Origin: Anaerovoracaceae bacterium
Lineage (GTDB): Bacteria > Bacillota > Clostridia > Peptostreptococcales > Anaerovoracaceae
DNA length: 44,088 nucleotides
Assembly (NCBI GenBank): GCA_029983755.1
Contig: JASBYX010000008.1
Coordinates: 1 to 44,088, forward strand
Direction: 5' to 3'
Shown here: piece after piece, positions 22,054-30,335 of the stretch
Position numbering within the stretch: the stretch's first letter is position 1
Layout of the letters: each line of letters starts with the position of its first letter
Translations under genes and position numbers: made by a program
The notes under the pieces: generated by a model
Databases searched by the model: none
The model's input: the letters and a program-made list of their open reading frames with translations, nothing else
Told to the model about the DNA's origin: nothing

Positions 22054-22887
22054 ATGGAAAAACTAATTATCAGTTCATGTATTTGTGGAGCAGAGGTTAC
22101 CAAGGAGCAGAACCCTGCCGTACCTTACACCGTTGAAGAAATCGTTAGGGAAGCTAAATCAGCTTACGATGCAGGTGCTGCTGTTATTCACCTTCACGTA
22201 AGATGGGATGATGGAACTCCAACTCAGGCAACGGAGAGATTCCAGGAATGTATGGATGCTATTTACAAAGAGTGTCCTGATGTAATTATCCAGCCTTCAA
22301 CAGGTGGTGCTGTAGGTATGACTGACCTTGAGAGACTTGCTTCTACAGATGTAGTTCCTACACCTGAATTTGCAACTCTTGACTGCGGTACATGTAACTT
22401 CGGCGGTGACGAAATCTTCGTTAACACTGATGATACAATCGTGAACTTCGCTAAGATTATGAACGAAAAGGGCATCAAGCCTGAGCTTGAAGTTTTCGAA
22501 AAGGGAATGATAGACACTGCTCTTAAGTTCCACAAGAAGGGCTTTATCAAGGATCCTATGCATTTTGACTTCGTTTTGGGCGTAACTATGACGGCTACTA
22601 TCAGAGACCTTGTTTTCATGGTAGGTTCTCTTCCTCCAGGATGCACTTGGACAGCTACAGGCCTTGGAAGAAACTGCTGGTCAATTGCAGCAGCTACAAT
22701 CGCTATGGGCGGACACGTTCGCGTAGGTTTTGAAGATCACCTATACATTGAAAAAGGTGTTCTCGCAGAATCCAACGGTCAGCTTGTTGCTAAGGCTGTA
22801 GAACTTGCTAAGATCATGGGCAGAGAAATCGCTACACCTGACGAAGCAAGAGAGATTCTTGGAATTCCACCTAGAAAGAACAAGTAG
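22054..22887 (+). CDS. kce: 3-keto-5-aminohexanoate cleavage enzyme
   Basis: Condenses 3-keto-5-aminohexanoate with acetyl-CoA to give acetoacetate and 3-aminobutyryl-CoA, a late step of anaerobic lysine fermentation. The 277-residue TIM-barrel protein shows the BKACE pattern: CICGAEVTKEQNPAVPYT, AAVIHLHVRWDDGTPTQ with the Zn-binding HLH pair (about residues 48-50), QPSTGG (about residue 81), FEKGMID, the second-shell MTATIRDLVF and HVRVGFEDHLY (about residue 227). Within the BKACE superfamily many members act on other beta-keto acids. The lysine assignment rests on overall likeness to Kce and on the KDD-like activator in the same window. It lies between rapZ and whiA, has its own promoter and strong codon bias. 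Its last codons and stop are tandemly duplicated. Confidence 0.85.
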   Translation: MEKLIISSCICGAEVTKEQNPAVPYTVEEIVREAKSAYDAGAAVIHLHVRWDDGTPTQATERFQECMDAIYKECPDVIIQPSTGGAVGMTDLERLASTDVVPTPEFATLDCGTCNFGGDEIFVNTDDTIVNFAKIMNEKGIKPELEVFEKGMIDTALKFHKKGFIKDPMHFDFVLGVTMTATIRDLVFMVGSLPPGCTWTATGLGRNCWSIAAATIAMGGHVRVGFEDHLYIEKGVLAESNGQLVAKAVELAKIMGREIATPDEAREILGIPPRKNK

Positions 22888-22908
22888 TTTAGAAAGAACA
22901 AATAGTTT
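22873..22908 (+). repeat. 18-bp tandem duplication over the kce stop
   Basis: Units at 22873-22890 and 22891-22908 differ at one base. Each encodes RKNK plus a TAG stop, so the gene end was copied in tandem. Confidence 0.9.
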
Positions 22909-22943
22909 GGAAATTTAAAATTAACGTACCTCAAGGGGGACAT

Positions 22944-23885
22944 ATGTCATTCGGTCAAGAAACTAAGAACGAACTGGCAAGATTTGAAACTAATAAGAAT
23001 TGTTGCAAGCTGGCGGAAATCGCCAGCTTCATTCGTATGGCAGGAAGTATCGGTCTAGCTGGTGGAGGAAAATTTAATATAATTCTAAAAACGGAAAATG
23101 CTGCCGTCGCAAGGCACTTCAAAGTCCTCCTTAAGGACTACTTCCTCATAGAACCTGTTGTGGAGTATGAAGAGGGAGGAAACCTTTCTCGGGGGAATGT
23201 TTACGTGCTCAAAATCACACCTGAAATGGGAAGCGAAGCCATTCTCAGAGAAACCGGCATATTGATGATAAAGCAGGGCAACAATTATATATCTGATGGA
23301 ATTTATCAGGGCATTGTGAGAACCAAATGTTGCAGGAAAAGCTATCTTCGTGGTAGTTTCCTGGCTGCCGGGACAATAACAAATCCCGAAAAAAGCTACC
23401 AGATGGAATGGCGCTGTGGCAGCGAGAAAATGGCCAAGGACCTTGTTCGCCTCATAGGAACCTTTGACGACCTTGAGGGAAAAATGACCAGGCGAAGGAA
23501 CTATTGGGTGGTTTATGTCAAAGCTTCAGGGTACATTAGCGACTTACTTGCCCTCATGGGAGCTCACGGAAAAGTTTTGGAGCTTGAGAATGTTATGATA
23601 ACAAAAGAGCTTCGTAGCGAGGCTATTCGAATGACAAACTGTGATACGGCAAACATGGACAGGGTTCTAAATGCCTCCGAGAAACAGATCGAAGATATTC
23701 GAAAAATCCTTGACAGCAAGGGAGCAAACTTCCTCCCGGAGAAATTAAGGGAGGTTGCTATGTTGCGACTTGAGAATCCTGAGGCTAGCCTGACTCAGCT
23801 AGGTGAAATGCTTGATCCGCCATTGAAAAAATCCGGTGTAAACAACAGGCTGAAAAAGATAAGTGAGCTCGCAGGTAGCTTATAG
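22944..23885 (+). CDS. whiA: WhiA, sporulation/cell-division DNA-binding protein
   Basis: The 313-residue protein has the WhiA layout: N-terminal LAGLIDADG-like fold (SFGQETKNELARFETNKNCC; later KSYLRGSFLAAGTITNPEKSYQMEW, about residues 133-157) and a C-terminal helix-turn-helix (LREVAMLRLENPEASLTQLGEML...KSGVNNRLKKISELA, from about residue 266). It is a transcription factor in actinobacteria and affects chromosome segregation and division in Bacillus. A GGGGG ribosome site lies 7 nt before the ATG. The usual rapZ-yvcK-whiA order is broken here by kce. Confidence 0.95.
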   Translation: MSFGQETKNELARFETNKNCCKLAEIASFIRMAGSIGLAGGGKFNIILKTENAAVARHFKVLLKDYFLIEPVVEYEEGGNLSRGNVYVLKITPEMGSEAILRETGILMIKQGNNYISDGIYQGIVRTKCCRKSYLRGSFLAAGTITNPEKSYQMEWRCGSEKMAKDLVRLIGTFDDLEGKMTRRRNYWVVYVKASGYISDLLALMGAHGKVLELENVMITKELRSEAIRMTNCDTANMDRVLNASEKQIEDIRKILDSKGANFLPEKLREVAMLRLENPEASLTQLGEMLDPPLKKSGVNNRLKKISELAGSL

Positions 23886-23915
23886 GTGTACAGAAATGAG
23901 GTAAAATAATATTTA

Positions 23916-23948
23916 AAAATACGCTGGGGAAAACCCCAGCGTATTTTG
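23916..23948. terminator. Bidirectional terminator between whiA and atoE
   Basis: A perfect stem, AAATACGCTGGGG paired with CCCCAGCGTATTT, loop AAAA. An A-run before and T-run after let it serve both convergent genes. Confidence 0.9.
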
Positions 23949-23994
23949 ATCATGATAATCTTATTAAACTATTCAAATCTATGCCCGTAAGGTT

Positions 23995-25353
23995 TTAAAG
24001 AAGACCTACTAGTAGGAATCCTCCACAAACTACCAAGGCTACGAAGAATAGAGTTATCAAACAATACCCCATGATGTCTCTTGCAGAAAGACCTGCGATT
24101 CCAAGTGCAGGTAGTGCCCAGAATGGCTGAATCATGTTTGTCCAAGCATCACCCCAAGCTATTGCCATACCAGTGATTGAAGGATCAACACCAAGTGACT
24201 GACCGGCAGGCATCATGATAGGACCCTGCACTGCCCACTGTCCACCGCCGGATGGTACGAATAAGTTTACGATACCAGCTGATAGGAAAGTAAAGAGTGG
24301 GAATGTTACCTGATTTGAGATACTAACAAATCCGTGGGAAATTGCGCCGGCAAGGGAAACTCCTGTGTCAGGATTTGCTGTAACCATCATTGCCATAATT
24401 CCTGCATAGAATGGGAACTGAATGATTATACCGGCAGCACCCTTTGCAGAGTCTGCAATAGCTCTTACATAGTTAATTGGTGTCTTGTGACAGATGATAC
24501 CAAGTGTAAGGAACACCATGTTTACAATGTTCAAAGATAGGTTGAAACCATTCTTTGAGAAATAGCTTACAAGATAAATAACGCCTGATACTGAAATGAT
24601 AGAAGTGATAATCCAACTGTTTTCAAGTTTTTCAGCAGGAGTCTCAGGTGTTTTGTAAACGTAAACCTCTTCCTCAATAAGAGCAGGATCAACTGTTATT
24701 ACCTCATTCTTTTCAGGGTGCATTGCTGCATTAATGAAAGGCAGGCAAACCAGTATTATTACGATCATAGCAAGGTTGTATGGAGCGAAGATTGTCATAC
24801 TAGTTGGAATGACATCTGAAACAGCACCGCCCGTAGCATTAACCAAAGCTTCCTTCCCCGGAGTAGCAAGTGCTAGAGGAATTGAAGCAGAGAAACCGGC
24901 GTGCCATACTACGAATCCTGAATATGCAGAGGCAATAAGAAGTCTGTAGTCAACCCCTTCAAGCTGTCTGGCAATTTCCTTAGCCAGGATAGCACCTACA
25001 ACCAGACCAAATCCCCAGTTTAGCCAGCAGGCAATAAGAGAGAAGAAAGTAACAACCAGTATTCCTTGTTTTGGAGTCTTAGCCAGAGAGGCTACTCTAG
25101 CAACAAGCCTCTTAACAACAGGAGCCTGGGCCATTGCACTTCCTAAAACGAGAACCAATGCCATCTGCATTGAGAAGGCTAGAAGATTCCACGCTCCGTT
25201 ACCCCAATTGTCCACCAGTTCAAGAGGCCCCATCTTAGTTACAGGGATTGCAACTACAAATACGACGATTGTAAGCATAATGCAGAAAATAAATGGATCA
25301 GGCAACAATTTGTTGACCATGTGCACACATGCGTTGGAGACTTTTTTAAACAT
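23995..25353 (-). CDS. atoE: Short-chain fatty acid transporter AtoE
   Basis: A 452-residue membrane protein with about ten to twelve hydrophobic segments. It shows AtoE/TIGR00366-type stretches: NKLLPDPFIFCIMLT near the start, SLIACWLNWGFGLVVGAILAKEIAR (about residues 106-130), YSGFVVWHAGFSASIPL, FVPSGGGQWAVQGPIM (about residue 367) and WGDAWTNMIQPFWALPALG. It is thought to carry acetoacetate, butyrate or other short-chain acids. In a lysine fermenter it could release butyrate or move acetoacetate, which links it to kce. Direction and substrate are inference. It has its own consensus promoter and shares a bidirectional terminator with whiA. Confidence 0.9.
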   Translation of the reverse strand: MFKKVSNACVHMVNKLLPDPFIFCIMLTIVVFVVAIPVTKMGPLELVDNWGNGAWNLLAFSMQMALVLVLGSAMAQAPVVKRLVARVASLAKTPKQGILVVTFFSLIACWLNWGFGLVVGAILAKEIARQLEGVDYRLLIASAYSGFVVWHAGFSASIPLALATPGKEALVNATGGAVSDVIPTSMTIFAPYNLAMIVIILVCLPFINAAMHPEKNEVITVDPALIEEEVYVYKTPETPAEKLENSWIITSIISVSGVIYLVSYFSKNGFNLSLNIVNMVFLTLGIICHKTPINYVRAIADSAKGAAGIIIQFPFYAGIMAMMVTANPDTGVSLAGAISHGFVSISNQVTFPLFTFLSAGIVNLFVPSGGGQWAVQGPIMMPAGQSLGVDPSITGMAIAWGDAWTNMIQPFWALPALGIAGLSARDIMGYCLITLFFVALVVCGGFLLVGLL

Positions 25354-25405
25354 AAATACCCTCCTTCAAATAAGATTGTTAATAAGTTAATTATTCCTAA
25401 ATTTC

Positions 25406-25434
25406 ATTGTATACCTCACTTTCAGGGCTGTCAA
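25406..25434 (-). promoter_or_regulatory. Promoter of atoE
   Basis: Minus strand: perfect TTGACA (25434-25429), 17-nt spacer, TACAAT (25411-25406). The leader is about 45 nt. Confidence 0.75.
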
Positions 25435-25462
25435 CGCACTTTTATTTATACAGGAATGAGTT

Positions 25463-25480
25463 ATTATTCATCAGAATAAT
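25463..25480. promoter_or_regulatory. Perfect inverted repeat, candidate operator
   Basis: ATTATTC-ATCA-GAATAAT: 7-bp arms with a 4-nt centre, 29 bp upstream of the atoE -35 and 10 bp from the shared element. It looks like a protein-binding dyad; the factor is unknown. Confidence 0.45.
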
Positions 25481-25490
25481 TAATTAAAGG

Positions 25491-25522
25491 ATACAATCAG
25501 GAGTTGACAGTAAACTAGGAAA
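25491..25522. promoter_or_regulatory. Shared cis-element, copy 2 (atoE/nhaC region)
   Basis: ATACAATCAGGAGT (25491-25504), 7 nt, AAACTAGGAAA (25512-25522). It is nearly identical to 6728-6758 at the PFOR promoter. Unlike that copy it has no -35 in the matching position. Confidence 0.5.
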
Positions 25523-25690
25523 TAAATAGTGAGATGACAAAAGAGAGATAGAAATTTATTGTTATATAACACAAAAAATATCGGAGATTTTTCGAGGGAA
25601 TTTTCAAAAATATTGAAGATGTTTCGGACATGTATTAAGGAAATATTTTGTGAGAAAATAACAAAGCCTATAGATTTTATCTTGCTACTT

Positions 25691-25699
25691 TGATATAAT
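25691..25699 (+). promoter_or_regulatory. Extended -10 promoter of the second nhaC
   Basis: TGATATAAT, a TGn extension followed by perfect TATAAT. No good -35 is seen 16-18 nt upstream. The start codon lies 31 nt further on. Confidence 0.5.
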
Positions 25700-25729
25700 T
25701 CTAACAAATTTGATCATGGAGGTAATGAT

Positions 25730-27268
25730 ATGTATGAAGAAAAATCTGTAAAAAAAGCAAGGTTGCCTAACAAAGTTGAAGCACTGCTTCCCATCGTGGT
25801 TTTACTTACCATAATGATTTTAAACTATGTGCTTAAATGGGGTGCAGATCCTCATATTCCTGTTGTCATCGCATGTGCTGTTGCGATGATTGTAGGTAGA
25901 ATTTGCGGATGGTCTTATGCAGATATGTTAACCGGCGCCCTCGATGCAGTCAGTATGTCTCTTGAAGCAATTATAATTATTTTGTTTGTAGGTTGCCTGA
26001 TTGGAGCCTTCGAGTATGCGGGGACGATTCCTGCTGTGGTTTATTATGGTTTAAAGATTGTAACGCCGGCGATGTTTCTTCCACTGGCATGCATCCTCTG
26101 TGCAATAGTGGGTATTGCTCTAGGCTCTGCATGGACCGTTACTGCTACTTTGGGTATTGCATTTATGGCAATGGGAGAGACCATGGGCATGAATCCGGGG
26201 CTTGTTGCTGGAATGATACTTTCAGGAGCTTGTTGTGGTGACAAATTTTCGCCATTATCTGATTCTACGAATTTGGCAGCCGGGGCATCTCAAACTGGCC
26301 TTTTTGACCATGTTAGAGCTATGATCTCCACGACGTTTCCTAGTCTAGTAATCGCAATTGTTTTATATACTATAATTTCTGTACAGAATTCCAACAGCTT
26401 TGATCCTGAAGTTGCAGAGGGATTGTCACACGCGATAGAGGGACATTACAACTACATGAGCCCCGTGCTCTTAATTCCTATGGTTTTAATTGTTGTTGTT
26501 GCAGTCCTAAGAATGGCGGCAATTCCTGCGGTTCTTCTAATATCAGCAGTCGGGTGTATCTTTGCAGTGATATTCCAGGGTGCAGGCTTCGCTGACTGCA
26601 TACATATGGTTCACTACGGGTATCAAGCAGAAACGGGAAATCAGCTGGCTGATACCTTAATGAATAGGGGAGGAATGGACAGCATGCTGTGGACAAACAA
26701 TCTGGTGATAGTGGCTGTGGGATTTGGTGGAATACTACAGAAAATAGGATCGGTTGAATCACTATTAGGGCATCTGATACATAAGGTAAAAACCCCGTTC
26801 CAGCTTGTTTTAGTCACAATGGTAACGGGTATATTCTGTATAACTACAATGTGTGACCAGTATTTGGGCCTGATAATCCCAAGCTCAATGTATAAAGAGA
26901 AGTATGATGAATTAGGTCTTTCGAGGAATATGTTGTCAAGGACTCTTGAGGACGGAGGAACCCTATGGTCGCCCCTTGTACCTTGGTCATCCTGCGGTGC
27001 TTATCATTCCAGCATACTTGGAGTTCCAACACTTTCTTACGTGCCGTTTTGTTTCATGAACTTGATCAATCCGGTGTTTGCACTTGTCACATGCTCGCTT
27101 GGAGCAAATATCTTTTATGCGGACGGCACTTATAAGAATGTATTCAAGAGATTAAAAAGAGGAAAGATGCCTGGAGCACCTAGGGAAGCTAGAGAAATTG
27201 CATTTAGCGAGCTGGCCTCCGATAGAGGGGTGACGGTGGAACAGCTGGAGTCTGAAATTCAGGTTTAA
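25730..27268 (+). CDS. nhaC: NhaC-family Na+/H+ antiporter
   Basis: A 512-residue membrane protein with about twelve hydrophobic segments. It has the classical NhaC block GACCGDKFSPLSDSTNLAAGA (about residues 167-187) and later LSRTLEDGGTLWSPLVPWSSCGAYHSSILGV (about residues 401-431). Family members exchange Na+ for H+ and some exchange malate/lactate or tyrosine/tyramine. The GACCGDxxSPLSD motif makes it more typical than the antiporter at 12.1 kb. The ribosome site is GGAGG, 8 nt before the ATG. It is divergent from atoE, with a shared control region that also contains the PFOR-like element. A small unknown gene follows 39 nt downstream. Confidence 0.88.
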   Translation: MYEEKSVKKARLPNKVEALLPIVVLLTIMILNYVLKWGADPHIPVVIACAVAMIVGRICGWSYADMLTGALDAVSMSLEAIIIILFVGCLIGAFEYAGTIPAVVYYGLKIVTPAMFLPLACILCAIVGIALGSAWTVTATLGIAFMAMGETMGMNPGLVAGMILSGACCGDKFSPLSDSTNLAAGASQTGLFDHVRAMISTTFPSLVIAIVLYTIISVQNSNSFDPEVAEGLSHAIEGHYNYMSPVLLIPMVLIVVVAVLRMAAIPAVLLISAVGCIFAVIFQGAGFADCIHMVHYGYQAETGNQLADTLMNRGGMDSMLWTNNLVIVAVGFGGILQKIGSVESLLGHLIHKVKTPFQLVLVTMVTGIFCITTMCDQYLGLIIPSSMYKEKYDELGLSRNMLSRTLEDGGTLWSPLVPWSSCGAYHSSILGVPTLSYVPFCFMNLINPVFALVTCSLGANIFYADGTYKNVFKRLKRGKMPGAPREAREIAFSELASDRGVTVEQLESEIQV

Positions 27269-27307
27269 AGCTCAGTGCTTAGTAAAAAATTACGCTAGGG
27301 GTAAATT

Positions 27308-27712
27308 ATGACATTTAAAGGAAAAATTAAACCTAGAAGTAAATGGGTTAAACCGTCTGCTCTTGTGGGGGCATTGATTCTCCTCGGATTTGCCGTAACC
27401 TCAGGGAAGGATGGGTATTTTGTGCCTGCTGTAATTCTTGCGGTAGCTCCCTTCCTTGAAAAGGAATACATCGTTGATGATGAGGGTGTGGACATTAAAT
27501 TCAGACTATGGGGAAGGGAATACAGAAATCTTTGGCCGTGGCAGGATGTGACTTCTTTGCATGTGGATCACAGGAAAGTCTATCCGGATGTAATGCTGCA
27601 TATAGGTAAAGATGTGGTTACACGAAGTTTTGTTTTTGACTCTGATGAGATCGGCGAAATTGTAGAGCTGGCCAGGGAGAAAAATCCATCAATTTACATT
27701 GAAAATGGGTAA
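27308..27712 (+). CDS. Unknown protein with two membrane segments and PH-like domain
   Basis: The 134-residue protein starts with a basic stretch (KGKIKPRSKWVK). Two hydrophobic segments at about residues 17-30 and 36-50 follow, forming a hairpin. A soluble domain of about 80 residues (YIVDDEGVDIKFRLWGREYRNLWPWQDVTSLHVD) completes it. The EYIVDDEGVDIKFxxWxxxxRxxPWxDVxSL pattern resembles bacterial PH-like (YdbT/YdjI-type) domains, but this is only a resemblance. The AGGGG ribosome site fits. It probably lies in one transcript with nhaC and ends at the terminator at 27738. Confidence 0.65.
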   Translation: MTFKGKIKPRSKWVKPSALVGALILLGFAVTSGKDGYFVPAVILAVAPFLEKEYIVDDEGVDIKFRLWGREYRNLWPWQDVTSLHVDHRKVYPDVMLHIGKDVVTRSFVFDSDEIGEIVELAREKNPSIYIENG

Positions 27713-27737
27713 AAATGTGAAATGAATATCAATGCAT

Positions 27738-27763
27738 AGCGGCCTGAAAAAGGTCGCTTTTTT
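27738..27763 (+). terminator. Rho-independent terminator before the V-ATPase operon
   Basis: AGCGGCCT pairs with AGGTCGCT (one G-U) around a GAAAA loop, followed by six Ts. Confidence 0.85.
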
Positions 27764-27774
27764 CTTCGAAAAAC

Positions 27775-27803
27775 TTGAAGAATTAATTAGTTAAGGGTAT
27801 AAT
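27775..27803 (+). promoter_or_regulatory. Promoter of the V-ATPase operon
   Basis: TTGAAG (27775-27780), 17-nt spacer, TATAAT (27798-27803), 38 nt before the first start codon. Confidence 0.65.
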
Positions 27804-27841
27804 AAAATATACGTATCTTCTAAGGAAAAGGAGGTGGGTTT

Positions 27842-28168
27842 ATGTTTTCTGAAGAACTGGCGAAGATTGTTGAAAGCGAAGAAAAGGCTGAACAGATAAT
27901 CAAAGATGCCAAAGTTGAAGAAAAGAAAATCCTCGAAGATGCAAAGAATCGAAAAGAAGAAATTATAGCGGAAGCGGAGCAGGAGGGCAAGACATTTTAT
28001 CAGGCTCAGCTGGACGAGGGTAACGAGATAGCCCAATCAAACTACGAGGACTTCATCGATGATGTGCGGAAGCAGAACAAAGATTTACAGGCAAGAGCAG
28101 AGGATAAGATGGACGATGTAGCTAATTTTATTTATGAAAGGGTAGTGAATAACAGTGTCAATAGCTAA
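27842..28168 (+). CDS. ntpF: V-type ATPase peripheral stalk subunit G/H (NtpF-like)
   Basis: A 108-residue protein that is nearly all charged helix (SEEKAEQIIKDAKVEEKKILEDAKNRKEEIIAEAEQEG), the coiled-coil expected of the peripheral stalk partner of subunit E. It is recognised mainly by position: first gene, directly before subunit I, as ntpF is in Enterococcus hirae. AAGGAGG precedes the ATG. The 3' end overlaps the next gene by 14 bp if that gene starts at its GTG. Confidence 0.75.
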   Translation: MFSEELAKIVESEEKAEQIIKDAKVEEKKILEDAKNRKEEIIAEAEQEGKTFYQAQLDEGNEIAQSNYEDFIDDVRKQNKDLQARAEDKMDDVANFIYERVVNNSVNS

Positions 28169-30335
28169 GATGGAGAAGCTGGCTGTTATTGGACTTTCAA
28201 ATAATAAAGATAAACTCATTTCGGATTTAGCTGATCTTGGGGTAGTGGAAATCACCGAGAGATTTGTCCCGGAAGATCAGGAGAACAAAGAAGAACCTGT
28301 TCAGGACAATTTGGAGGTGGAGGACAAGGATATCTCGGAGGAGGTATCCGATGAAGCCGCAGCAGACAATCTCGAAGGCGTAAAGAGCCCGTGGGAAGGA
28401 GATTTAGAAAGCTCTAGGCAAAAAGTTGAAAAGACTTCTACTGCAAAGACTTCTAAAGAAAAGGCTGCAAAGATGCCCGAGGAATTGGACAGCGTAGATG
28501 GCGATGTGGACTATGTCACAACCATCGAAGGAGAAATGAGCAGGACGGAAACCGCCCTGGAAACTTTAAAGAGATATTCCAAAGAGAAAGAGCCACTTTT
28601 CATAACAAAGAGAATAATTACTAACGAAAAGCTCAATGCCCTTCTTGACAGGAGAGCGGAGATTGAGGGGTACATTTCATCAATTTTGAGACTGAATTTT
28701 AGGATTCACATGGTGGACGATAAGATCAACAAGATGAACTCAGATCTTGCTGCGCTTAGACCTTGGATGGTGTATGATGCGCCCCTTGATGTTTCTGAAA
28801 CCAAACACACAAATATAGAGTTGGGAGTTTTACCTTCGACGGTTAATCTTGAAAAGCTTATTGAGAAGCTAAATAAGCTGGATTTACCGTCACATGTCAG
28901 CGTGATCAATTCCGACAGGGAACTGATATATATTGCAGCTGTCATGATGAAAGAAGGTCAGGAAGATGTTTTGGCCACCCTCAAACAGTATGGATTTACT
29001 CAACTGCCTTTCCAAGGATTTGAAGGAAGGGTTTCCGACAATCTTGAAGATCTCAGCAAGCAGGTGGATGAGCAGAGAGCACTTAGATCAGAGCTTGAGG
29101 AAGAAGTTGCCGGTTACGGTAAAACTCAGAGAGACATTGAATTCCTGTCCGACTATCTGACGATGGAAAGAGACAGGGAGAGAATAAAGTCCAAGATGAG
29201 GGTAACAAAGAGGACATTCAATTTCGAAGGTTGGGTACCGTCTCATCTAAAGGATAGGGTGGAGAAAGTTCTGGAAAGATACGGATGCCACTATGAGTAC
29301 AGGGGACCCCTTAAAGGTGAAGAAGTTCCTGTGATGATAGAAAACCCTGCATTTGCAACACCGTTTGAAGCGATTACACAGATGTACTCAATGCCGGATT
29401 ACAAAGGCCTTGACCCGACCAAGTGGTTTTCGATATTTTATGCGATGTTCTTCGGAATAATGCTTTCCGATGCAGGTTACGGCCTGATAATTACAATTGC
29501 CACCTTCATAGCTCTGAAGAAGTTCGAGCTGGAGGGCATGACTAAGAAGATGGTAAAGATGTTCATGTACTGTGGAATCGCAACTGTTTTCTGGGGGGCA
29601 ATGTTCGGAGGTTGGTTCGGGGATTTGATCCCTGTTGCAGCAGATGTGCTGTTTGGAAAGAAAGTTGAGATCAAGCCGATATGGTTCAATCCGATCAACG
29701 ATCCTACAAGACTTCTGATTTGGTCCTTGGGATTTGGAGTAGTTCACATATTCCTAGGAATGGCTCTGAACGCATACATGCTCATCAAGAGAGGACACTT
29801 CTGGGATGCAGTCTTTGATGTATTCAGCTGGTATATCCTCATAATCGGAGCCATAATGTACGGAGCGCTTGGATCGTCAATGCCGAGTCTGTCTAAAGTA
29901 GGCATGTATATGGCCATCTTCGGAGCAGCTGTTTTGCTTTTGACGGGAGGCCGCAAGAATAAGGGGCTTGGTAAGGTGACCGGTGGACTTGGTGCACTCT
30001 ATGGGATTACAGGCTATGTTTCCGACATACTGAGCTATTCAAGGCTTTTGGCTCTGGGACTTGCAACCGGCGTAATTGCAACCGTTGTAAACACGATGGG
30101 ATCCCTTGGAGGCAGAGGAATTGTAAGCTTTCTGGTTCTGGTGGTAGTGGGAATCATAGGGCACAGTTTCAACATGGCAATCAACATTCTTGGAGCCTTC
30201 GTTCACTCGAGCAGGCTTCAGTACATAGAATTTTTTGGTAAGTTTTACGAGGATGGCGGAGAAGAATTCGATCCATTTAGGAATGAAACCCAATATATTA
30301 AAATCTTAAAAGAAAGCGATGGAGGAGAAAAATGA
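28155..30335 (+). CDS. ntpI: V-type ATPase subunit I
   Basis: The membrane stator subunit that forms the ion half-channels beside the K ring. At 726 residues it is longer than the usual 650 or so. The start MSIAKMEKLAVIGL is the family's normal N-terminus, supporting the GTG at 28155 over the ATG at 28170. An acidic low-complexity insertion fills about residues 37-120 (many E and D, then KTSTAKTSKEKAAK). After it the soluble arm resumes (MSRTETALETLKRYS), then GWVP, and the membrane half starts near residue 415 (WFSIFYAMFFGIMLSDAGYGL). Seven or eight segments follow, with YSRLLALGLATGVIA and GHSFNMAINILGAFVHSSRLQYIEFFGKFYEDGG. The last codons overlap subunit K. Confidence 0.92.
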   Translation: MSIAKMEKLAVIGLSNNKDKLISDLADLGVVEITERFVPEDQENKEEPVQDNLEVEDKDISEEVSDEAAADNLEGVKSPWEGDLESSRQKVEKTSTAKTSKEKAAKMPEELDSVDGDVDYVTTIEGEMSRTETALETLKRYSKEKEPLFITKRIITNEKLNALLDRRAEIEGYISSILRLNFRIHMVDDKINKMNSDLAALRPWMVYDAPLDVSETKHTNIELGVLPSTVNLEKLIEKLNKLDLPSHVSVINSDRELIYIAAVMMKEGQEDVLATLKQYGFTQLPFQGFEGRVSDNLEDLSKQVDEQRALRSELEEEVAGYGKTQRDIEFLSDYLTMERDRERIKSKMRVTKRTFNFEGWVPSHLKDRVEKVLERYGCHYEYRGPLKGEEVPVMIENPAFATPFEAITQMYSMPDYKGLDPTKWFSIFYAMFFGIMLSDAGYGLIITIATFIALKKFELEGMTKKMVKMFMYCGIATVFWGAMFGGWFGDLIPVAADVLFGKKVEIKPIWFNPINDPTRLLIWSLGFGVVHIFLGMALNAYMLIKRGHFWDAVFDVFSWYILIIGAIMYGALGSSMPSLSKVGMYMAIFGAAVLLLTGGRKNKGLGKVTGGLGALYGITGYVSDILSYSRLLALGLATGVIATVVNTMGSLGGRGIVSFLVLVVVGIIGHSFNMAINILGAFVHSSRLQYIEFFGKFYEDGGEEFDPFRNETQYIKILKESDGGEK

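Larger units (their letters stand above)
25354..25729. promoter_or_regulatory. Divergent control region between atoE and the second nhaC
   Basis: This gene-free 376 nt holds a consensus sigma-A promoter for atoE (25406-25434), a perfect AT-rich inverted repeat (25463-25480), the second copy of the element seen at the PFOR promoter (25491-25522) and an extended -10 promoter for nhaC (25691-25699). 25523-25690 is AT-rich with no further motif that I can support. A minus-strand open frame across it is not convincing. Confidence 0.65.

Noticed and set aside
25480..25707. 75-codon minus-strand frame between atoE and nhaC
   Set aside because: AT-rich, no ribosome site, and it crosses the shared element and the nhaC promoter.
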